A DNA stretch of 19,158 nucleotides, taken from Mycoemilia scoparia (taxonomy: Eukaryota > Kickxellomycota > Kickxellomycetes > Kickxellales > Kickxellaceae). The stretch lies in the NCBI GenBank assembly GCA_027575805.1, contig JANBPU010000293.1, positions 1-19,158 on the forward strand, written 5' to 3'. This document shows positions 1-7,029 of the stretch, piece after piece (positions within the stretch are counted from its first letter, which is position 1; every line of letters begins with the position of its first letter). The position numbers and the translations under genes are program-made. A model generated the notes under the pieces. It had not been told where the DNA came from and ran no database searches. It worked only from the letters and a program-made list of their open reading frames with translations.

Positions 1-423
1 TGAAATGACTAATTATTGGGCCAAAATCTAATGAGGGCCCACTTCTGCCTACCATAGAGATTCGACCACTAGCTAAACCTTTCCATAACATCACAAATGT
101 AAAACATCTACAAAGAGCTCGTTTGAATGAATGTGTGATTTATAGATTAATTCGCAGCATTGAGAATTGCTTTTCTTTGGTTCGGAAATCCGATTCTCAC
201 TAATTATTGTAACAGCTATCCTCTGCAAAGCTGAAACAACACAATACCGGGTTCATCAAACTGGACATAGCTGCAGTGTTGCAAGTTAACATCAAATATT
301 AGAATATAATTTCAAAAAATTTACAGGCCAAATATGGATAAAAGGTATTTTATATATTAATAAAAGTCTTAAAAGTATGTGCTAAACGAATGAAATTGCT
401 TTATGGTTCGTGTAACTTCTTTT
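1..423. other. AT-rich intergenic sequence downstream of the kinesin gene
   Basis: No open frame of useful length and no RNA gene is visible on either strand. The part next to 424 should hold the kinesin 3' untranslated region. On the minus strand there is no exact AATAAA, only the weaker variants CATAAA (400-405) and TATAAA (348-353), so the polyadenylation point cannot be placed with confidence. Confidence 0.5.
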
Positions 424-3400
424 CTACTTGCGTGCTCGTAACCGTGAAAGCATCTTGAATGGCGACATTAGAATACTCTCATTGCCACCACCATTACTAT
501 TGCCCGATAGTGATTTAGCCATAGCAGCTGTTGCGCCTTTGTCTGTAGTAGCACTTCTGTTGTTATTTTCTCCACCCTTATTCTCATTGGTTCCTGAAGC
601 ATCTGCTTGCTGTAAATTCCTGCGGGATCGTGTCTTTATTGGCGAAAACATTGTTGAGGTTAGCGTAGAGTTGGCTTTGAGTGGAGACATTAGATGGGAT
701 TTTGATCCCACATACTGTGCCTTTGATGGTCCTAGAGCTCCAGGCATAGCCATCAATGCATCATTATCTGGAATTTCCGAGCGATCTAGAATGTCAAAGT
801 CCTGATCAGATGAAGGACTGATGCTCAGAATTGTTTGTCCCATATGCAACTTGCGTCGCTTGCGACTGCCTGGTGTCTTTCGCAGAACACTGGGCTGACT
901 TGTCAATGTGCCTGATGGCGATGCCGATGATACTTTGCCCTTGCCACGTACTGGTGTCATATTTTCCACATCGTCAGCTTCTGACTCGTCTTCTTCCTCT
1001 TCACCAGCACTGCTATACTCCGAGTTGCTAGAATCGCCACCATCTTCATTGTCGTCGTCGTCGGAATCGCTGATCTCCTGCTCTGGGTCCGTGTCACTCT
1101 CTGGATTGTTCTCCTTGCCCATCTCTTCTGATCTGCGTTTCTTTCCATGATTTCTTCTTTCACCTTCTTCGCTGTCATCCCCAATGCTTCCTTTGCCTGA
1201 TATTGCCTTATTGGCTGCTCGAGCCGCTGCTCTTGTTGATCGTGTACCAGTATGTACTTGTTCGTCCAGGCGAGCTGCGGCCTCTTTGGCTGCCTTGCGC
1301 TGTCCCGTACGTCTGACTGGCCCATCATTTTCTAGAGCGCTGTCGCCACTATTTTCCTTTGGTGATGGTGTGCTGGGCATGTGTGGTTCTGGTGGGGATA
1401 GCTGTCCTTTGGAATAGGCCTTCAACGCTTCATCTGGAGTTGCAAAGTTAGGTGTGGCGTCACCATAAACTGTAGATTTTCCACCTCCAGTTGATGGCGG
1501 AACATGCTCTGCTTCCATATTTCTTGTTATTCTTTTCTGAATTGGTGTGGATACATTATTTTGATGGGCCCTGTCACCAGTGCTTGGTTGCAGACGTGGA
1601 GAACCATTGGCTGATACTGCTGTTGCCGATTGCAGGTTCCGACTTGGCGATGCTGGTAGTGGGCTACCTCTGGCCTGACTGTGTTGAAGAGCAGCAGAGA
1701 CTGTCGGGGATAATGGGACGCTTTGAACATTCTCATGTGTAAATGTCACACTGTGACCACCTGTTGGGCTAGGCACAACATCCCCGCTGTACACTACTGA
1801 CCGGATTCTTGGGCTTCCTGATCCATCTACAACTTCTTCTAGCATGACCATGTCAGCTTCAAATCTTTCCATCTCCCCAACTGCTGTGCTCATTGGACGC
1901 CTAGAGCTACCATTATTGACATTGTTGCTATCCTTGGCAGCTTTTCCTTTGAGGTTCAAATGGCTTGCATGACGTCTTGGATCAGGACTGAAGTGACTGA
2001 GCATGCGGGAAACAACTCTCTGAGCACGGCCCTGCTTCTTCTCACGTTGTTGATCTGCATTATGAATGCTGCTGTGAAGTGCATGAGCAGGCGAACTAAC
2101 TACTCTTGACATACCAGCCAACTCGTTAATTCCTCCTTTCTTTGGGGTAGAGATACCAAGGCCACCCGTCCTGCCTGTCAGATTCTTTCTGGCCAACTTG
2201 GCTCCCTTTGTACTACTATCGGAAAGCTCTTGGACATTGCCTAGCCTGGCACTTAGGGATGCGATCTCTCGTAGCATCAACGAATTTTGTTCACGCAGAT
2301 TGGCACATTCATTCTCTTGCCTATCCAAAAGAAGCCATGCTTCCTCACGATCTTTGGTTAGCTGTTCAATACGCTGCTGGGCATTATCAGGATCTTTTTT
2401 GATCTTCTCCAGCAACTCCTTAAGCGGTAGCAGTTCTCTTACTTCCCACTGTCTTCGTTGTTCTAGCGACTCTTTTTCAAGGTTTGATAATGATTCCTTT
2501 AGGGATTTGACCTGAGCAGACCAGTGCTTGTCACGAGCTTGGAGTTCCTTTTCTGCGACCACAATCTTTTCTTCTTTGAGCCCTCGGATTTCTTCTTGGG
2601 CTCTCTGCAATCTTTCTTGACTGACCTCAAGGGTTTCCTTCATCTGCTTTCGGGTCTTCTCAGAGTTGTCAAGCCGATCCTGCAGATAGTATTGCTGAGC
2701 CTGGACTGTAGTTAATTCAGCCTGGAGCTGAGCAATAAACCTTTGTTGTTCTTGTGCTCTTGGTGAAACAACAATTTGAGCAGCTTCTGATTCACCATCC
2801 TCTGGTGAAATGCCATCATCATCACTCTCTGAAGAAGGCAAAGATGAACTTCCTCCTCCATTAAGCGCATTAGTGGAATTACTTGTAGCTTCATCTACCC
2901 CATTAGAAATTGAAGACGGCAGGTTGTTTGGACGCAATACAAGAGTAGATGCAGACGAGTTGTTGATATAGGGTTGGGAACTTGACTTTAGACGACATAA
3001 AAGATCGATCTTGTGGGCAGCTTTGGTCTCGCTCCACATTTGCTCTTCATGAAGTCGAGAGTTGGCCTGAGCCTTCAACTCAGCAATCTTAGCCATATAG
3101 AACTTGGCCAAAACTTTACGAGTATTTGTTTCGATGTTCGCTGATTTTATCTGCTCATTGACATACTTTTTCTTTATTTCTTCAAATGCTGATTTGAGAC
3201 CAGAAATGTATTCAGTTAGGCTCTCAAGCTCTTGCTCACGATTCTGTTCAATCTTGTATATCTCCTCATTGTGTTTATTGACACTGTCTTTGAGAGCAGC
3301 TATCTCAGCATCCTTCTCTGCCAAAGCTTTCTGTTGTGTTGAAATTATGCTCTGACGCAGTCTCAGTGGGGTCCCAGCTTTGGCATCTGATCTAAATTCA

Positions 3401-6090
3401 AACTTGGCCCCATCTACACTTTCTCCAGCAATTTCAAGCTGCGAATCCTCAGGTATTACTGGCGTTTTACCAGAATGAGAGCCTTCGCTGTCGGCCATAT
3501 CAGGAGAAAGGTGTTGTTCATTGATTGGCATCAGCTTCTGAGTATGCGAATTTGCAGGTAGCTGATCTGTCTCGCTGTCCCACGCACCCTCCATAGAAAG
3601 CCGCTTCTTTTTCTTAGGGTCGCCGACAGTTGTTGCATGGGATTGACGTCCTCTTTTTGAGAATGAGGGTACATCGTCCTTATATGATGCCTCACTGTTG
3701 ACATTGGCTAGCGATATTGTTCTAGTTGACAGTGATGGCATCATTGGAGGCGGTGGCGACGATTGCTTCCTTACTCTGACAACAATACTTGAAGCGACCC
3801 TGGAAAAGTCGAGCACATTCTTGGTTTCTGTCGCTGGGTTTTCAACACTATCCCAAGGATCAATGCATACCAGCATGACAGTTCTGGCGCCACCTTCGAA
3901 GGCCGGCTGGAACAGCCTTGTCAGCTTGCTCTCATTATATGGTACGATCTGTAGTCCATCAGAACTGATTTGGGATTCAGGGCTTTCAACAAGCATCTGT
4001 GTATTGTATCGTTTTACATCAAGGCACTTCTTGAGAGTCATTAGTGAGGTATTAATCTTGCTAGCTTCGGCCAAGCGATCACCCTTGTTCTGTGTCCTTT
4101 TGGCTCGCTCTGAACCAGCAAGATCAACCAAAGTCAAAGAACGAACTGATACAGATGCTCCTTTTGGAATAGGAGCATTAGGTTCGATAACAGCATCACG
4201 ACGAAGCTTGACAACCTTTATAGTGAAAAGGGCATGACTTCTCGAACTTGTATTATTCATTCCAGTTGCATGGACACTACGACGCATCTGGCCATGCATC
4301 AATACTCTAATGGCATCTTCTAGGGTACGGACACGGAATTCGCTGATGCCGTCAACAAATGTCTCAGCACCTCTACCCCCCTCAGATCTGAGATTGAGTG
4401 GCTTATGCTCTAGAGCAGCAATAGATGATGGGTTCATAAGCTGAAGATTTTGCCCACCATTAGCCATGTTGGCTTTGGTGCGAGCTTTTCCGCGACCCCG
4501 CCCACGACCTCTTCCCCTTCCTCTTCCACCACGCCCAGACTTTGGTGCATCAGCGTTATCGCCACTGGCATTCTTGTTTTCGGCATCTGGTGGAACAATA
4601 AGAGTGGTGTGATCAAGCAAGTCGTAAATCATTTCATTATAAACTTCGAAATAGGATGCGTACAGTTGATAGACATATTTGTCCTTAACAGCAGAATCAT
4701 CGCCATCGGAATCAGTATCGACATCCATTGGCCCCTTTTTATTTGACTCGGCCATAAGATCGGCAAGATCAGAGCTGGCCTCTTGACTCAATGCATTTAC
4801 CCAGACCTGCTCATTAGCGGCCATCTTGAATGTCGGTGTATTGTAGCGAGGGTCAGAACACCACTCGACTTGAGTGGCATACTTGGGCTTAATATCAAAG
4901 CTTCCCTGGCCACCATTCAAATCAACGTATTTGAAAATAGCCTGCAGAGTGCGAGGAAGAAGGCCAGGACTGCTAGAGTTGCCCTGGACACTATGCGTTT
5001 TTCCGGAATTAGTAACACCATACGAGAACAGTAGAGTATTGTATCCATGGAACAAGTCGTGGATCACGGGCACCGCGCATTTACGGAATGTATCGCGCTG
5101 GCTAGCATTGGAATCGAGCACGCCAGTAAACAAATAGCGCTCTTCGCGGACTTGGTTATTGTCCCTAGGGCCGGCCATGGCATTGGTGGTTTCGACTTCC
5201 TTATCATTGATGACTGTGACGTGCTGGCTTTGCTTTTGGTCACTGTTCTGCCCCTTCCGACCCTTAGCAGCGCCGCCATTGCTATCACTGCTGCCATCGG
5301 CCTCGCTGTCATCCTCCAAACGAGGCTTCAATCGCAAAAATGTCTTTATAGGATCGCTTTCGGCCTTATATGATTCTATGGTCCTCTTAGCAGTAAATGG
5401 GGTTTTGGATACTTGGACACGCATAACATCATCTCTATAGTTTCCACCACTAGCTGTACGTTTCATCAGTGGGGTCATTTGAATTATTGGAATTTCAACT
5501 GATACTCCCAAAATTCTGCTATTGCTGCCACCAGCGCCTACACCACCAACTGAACTGAGCATATTTCTCCTAACCGAAGCTGTGGCAGTAGCTTGTTGAT
5601 TATTATTGCTGTTGGTTGAGAGGCGGGGAGAAAGTAGCCTAGAACCCCCCATGGTCGGAGTTGGTGAGCGAAGTAAACTGCCTCTGTCGTAGGTTCCTGT
5701 TGGTCTTGGTGAGCCAAACTTTGGTGATTTGAGAATGCTGCTTGGCTGATATACAGATGTACGAGGTTGAAGTGGTGGTAGTCCTCCATTACTTGTTGCT
5801 GTGGCAGAAGCGTTGTTTCCAGCGACCCGTGAAGAGCTTATGCTGTGGTGAAGCTGCTGTGGATTGTTGGTTGCATGTACCATGCGCGAGGTTGTACGAG
5901 CTGGGGGTTGGAAGTCAGATTCGCTGGAATTAGTGTTGGTGGTTGCTTGGAAATTTGAATTGGATGCCTTTGGTGATAATAACACTGTGCTTTGGCTTAT
6001 TCTTGTATTGGTGTTGTTGTTTATGGACTTTAGTGATTCTTTAGAAGCCGTGGTGTTTTGTTTCTTTCGTGAACCCTTTTTCGGTGCCAT
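424..6090 (-). CDS. Kinesin-6 family motor protein (KIF20/MKLP2-like), 1888 residues
   Basis: This is a microtubule motor; kinesin-6 members work on the anaphase central spindle and in cytokinesis. The motor domain spans about residues 246-775. It has P-loop GVTNSGKT (358-365), whose VTNSGKT spelling is typical of KIF20-type kinesins, switch I N612-x2-SSRSH (to 619) and switch II DLAGSE (656-661). The loop-6 region (about 391-470) is strongly expanded, a kinesin-6 hallmark. A second insertion (about 494-570) carries an Arg-Gly tract. Coiled coils are likely at about 915-1035 and 1110-1285. The disordered tail has an acidic block (1664-1708), basic NLS-like patches (825-830, 1743-1747) and many Ser/Thr-Pro sites. 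The 246-residue N-terminal extension is Ser/Asn-rich. The start lies in a strong context (ACCATGG on the minus strand) and the stop is TAG. The length is near that of animal KIF20B and far above fission-yeast Klp9. No intron is evident. The family call is secure; the subfamily is probable. Confidence 0.95.
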   Translation of the reverse strand: MAPKKGSRKKQNTTASKESLKSINNNTNTRISQSTVLLSPKASNSNFQATTNTNSSESDFQPPARTTSRMVHATNNPQQLHHSISSSRVAGNNASATATSNGGLPPLQPRTSVYQPSSILKSPKFGSPRPTGTYDRGSLLRSPTPTMGGSRLLSPRLSTNSNNNQQATATASVRRNMLSSVGGVGAGGSNSRILGVSVEIPIIQMTPLMKRTASGGNYRDDVMRVQVSKTPFTAKRTIESYKAESDPIKTFLRLKPRLEDDSEADGSSDSNGGAAKGRKGQNSDQKQSQHVTVINDKEVETTNAMAGPRDNNQVREERYLFTGVLDSNASQRDTFRKCAVPVIHDLFHGYNTLLFSYGVTNSGKTHSVQGNSSSPGLLPRTLQAIFKYVDLNGGQGSFDIKPKYATQVEWCSDPRYNTPTFKMAANEQVWVNALSQEASSDLADLMAESNKKGPMDVDTDSDGDDSAVKDKYVYQLYASYFEVYNEMIYDLLDHTTLIVPPDAENKNASGDNADAPKSGRGGRGRGRGRGRGRGKARTKANMANGGQNLQLMNPSSIAALEHKPLNLRSEGGRGAETFVDGISEFRVRTLEDAIRVLMHGQMRRSVHATGMNNTSSRSHALFTIKVVKLRRDAVIEPNAPIPKGASVSVRSLTLVDLAGSERAKRTQNKGDRLAEASKINTSLMTLKKCLDVKRYNTQMLVESPESQISSDGLQIVPYNESKLTRLFQPAFEGGARTVMLVCIDPWDSVENPATETKNVLDFSRVASSIVVRVRKQSSPPPPMMPSLSTRTISLANVNSEASYKDDVPSFSKRGRQSHATTVGDPKKKKRLSMEGAWDSETDQLPANSHTQKLMPINEQHLSPDMADSEGSHSGKTPVIPEDSQLEIAGESVDGAKFEFRSDAKAGTPLRLRQSIISTQQKALAEKDAEIAALKDSVNKHNEEIYKIEQNREQELESLTEYISGLKSAFEEIKKKYVNEQIKSANIETNTRKVLAKFYMAKIAELKAQANSRLHEEQMWSETKAAHKIDLLCRLKSSSQPYINNSSASTLVLRPNNLPSSISNGVDEATSNSTNALNGGGSSSLPSSESDDDGISPEDGESEAAQIVVSPRAQEQQRFIAQLQAELTTVQAQQYYLQDRLDNSEKTRKQMKETLEVSQERLQRAQEEIRGLKEEKIVVAEKELQARDKHWSAQVKSLKESLSNLEKESLEQRRQWEVRELLPLKELLEKIKKDPDNAQQRIEQLTKDREEAWLLLDRQENECANLREQNSLMLREIASLSARLGNVQELSDSSTKGAKLARKNLTGRTGGLGISTPKKGGINELAGMSRVVSSPAHALHSSIHNADQQREKKQGRAQRVVSRMLSHFSPDPRRHASHLNLKGKAAKDSNNVNNGSSRRPMSTAVGEMERFEADMVMLEEVVDGSGSPRIRSVVYSGDVVPSPTGGHSVTFTHENVQSVPLSPTVSAALQHSQARGSPLPASPSRNLQSATAVSANGSPRLQPSTGDRAHQNNVSTPIQKRITRNMEAEHVPPSTGGGKSTVYGDATPNFATPDEALKAYSKGQLSPPEPHMPSTPSPKENSGDSALENDGPVRRTGQRKAAKEAAARLDEQVHTGTRSTRAAARAANKAISGKGSIGDDSEEGERRNHGKKRRSEEMGKENNPESDTDPEQEISDSDDDDNEDGGDSSNSEYSSAGEEEEDESEADDVENMTPVRGKGKVSSASPSGTLTSQPSVLRKTPGSRKRRKLHMGQTILSISPSSDQDFDILDRSEIPDNDALMAMPGALGPSKAQYVGSKSHLMSPLKANSTLTSTMFSPIKTRSRRNLQQADASGTNENKGGENNNRSATTDKGATAAMAKSLSGNSNGGGNESILMSPFKMLSRLRARK
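4489..4536 (-). repeat. Arg-Gly dipeptide tract encoded inside the kinesin motor domain
   Basis: Residues 519-534 of the kinesin form an almost perfect Arg-Gly repeat, followed by a basic stretch (KARTKA). It sits between the strand ending YDLLD (488-493) and the segment FVDGISEF (578-585). In kinesins this is the loop 7/loop 8 region, close to beta-tubulin. The DNA is a GC-rich imperfect hexamer-like repeat, which could change length by replication slippage. Confidence 0.9.
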
Positions 6091-6680
6091 GGTTTATCTG
6101 TTTGTAGGATAGTGCTGTTATTATTATTGGTAAGCTATTTCGTATATAATTATTTATCAGAGCGCTGTATGTATATTTGTTCTCTGTATTTATACGCACA
6201 TGTATATTTCTCTCTCTGCGTGTGTAGAGTCAATCGTAAAGTTTTGAAGAAAATATTTAAAGGTCTAGTTGTGCCGTGTAATAACAGCTAAAGAAATACT
6301 AGTGTAACAGTAATAGTAAAAGCAAGAGGAGAGAAAAAGAGAAAATAAGTTGGGAAGGAAAGAGTAAATAAACTACAGAAAAGAGTTTTTTGTTTCTGTG
6401 TATGCGTCTGTATGACAACTAACTAAAACAAACAAAACAGTCCAGTAAAAAGAAGCCCTGATAATAAACCAAGCATAACGAACCAACTTCGCACTTGAAT
6501 TTCGTATGACTTTACACACCGAGTATTTGCTAACTTTTTCCCACTCACATTGTTCTGTTTAATGGCTTTAGTTCAGTAAAAAAATGGCGGCTAGTCGCTT
6601 AAACCCTGTGGTTACTCGCTTATAAATTATCAGGCCTGCCCATCACTTTCCTTTGCCAAGTCGTATTTGCTGATGTATAA

Positions 6681-6708
6681 TCCATCCATCCATCCATCCA
6701 TCCATCCA
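6681..6708. repeat. TCCA tetranucleotide microsatellite, seven units
   Basis: Seven perfect head-to-tail TCCA units (28 bases) lie in the intergenic region between the kinesin and protease genes. This is a simple sequence repeat and likely varies in length between strains. Confidence 0.97.
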
Positions 6709-6976
6709 ATTCTCAATAGCAATGTGCTTTTGGAATGTTTGGATGCTTTTGATGATCATAAGATTGTGAATTTCTCTTTATATACTATTTTTACAACTGA
6801 AACACTAGTCAATGTTTCTAGAGATACAAGGAACTTAAAGTAATGTTTTCTGGCTATTGCGCATCAAACTTTAGGTACAGTTTAATTAGCAACCGTTCAA
6901 ATTGTTTATTTACTTTGTTCAACAATTTAAAAGTTCTAAATATCTATTATTTTAGGCAAATTAAACAAACCCAAAT

Positions 6977-6990
6977 TTTATTTTTTTATT
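6977..6990 (-). terminator. Tandem AATAAA polyadenylation signals of the protease gene
   Basis: Read on the minus strand, two exact AATAAA hexamers (6985-6990 and 6977-6982) lie about 40-50 bases after the protease stop codon in a run of A residues. Their position and orientation fit 3' end formation of that transcript. Confidence 0.65.
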
Positions 6991-7029
6991 GTTTTTGATT
7001 TATCATTTCAAAAAAGGTTAAAAGTGAAC

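Larger units (their letters stand above)
6091..7029. other. Intergenic region: kinesin promoter/leader and protease 3' end
   Basis: No convincing gene is present. The part next to 6090 should contain the kinesin promoter and leader (read on the minus strand). It holds a three-codon upstream ORF at 6190-6201 (minus), ATG TGC GTA TAA, but no clear TATA box at a sensible distance. The right-hand part is AT-rich and contains the protease polyadenylation signals. A tetranucleotide repeat lies in the middle. Confidence 0.6.

Noticed and set aside
428..805. A 125-codon plus-strand open frame with a hydrophobic start
   Set aside because: It is antisense to the conserved-looking kinesin tail with its repeated Ser-Pro-Lys motifs. 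Its leucine-rich look comes from the reverse strand of Ser/Asn-rich coding.
3698..4237. A 179-codon plus-strand open frame
   Set aside because: It is antisense to the conserved kinesin motor domain and encodes nothing recognisable; it is a shadow of the real gene.
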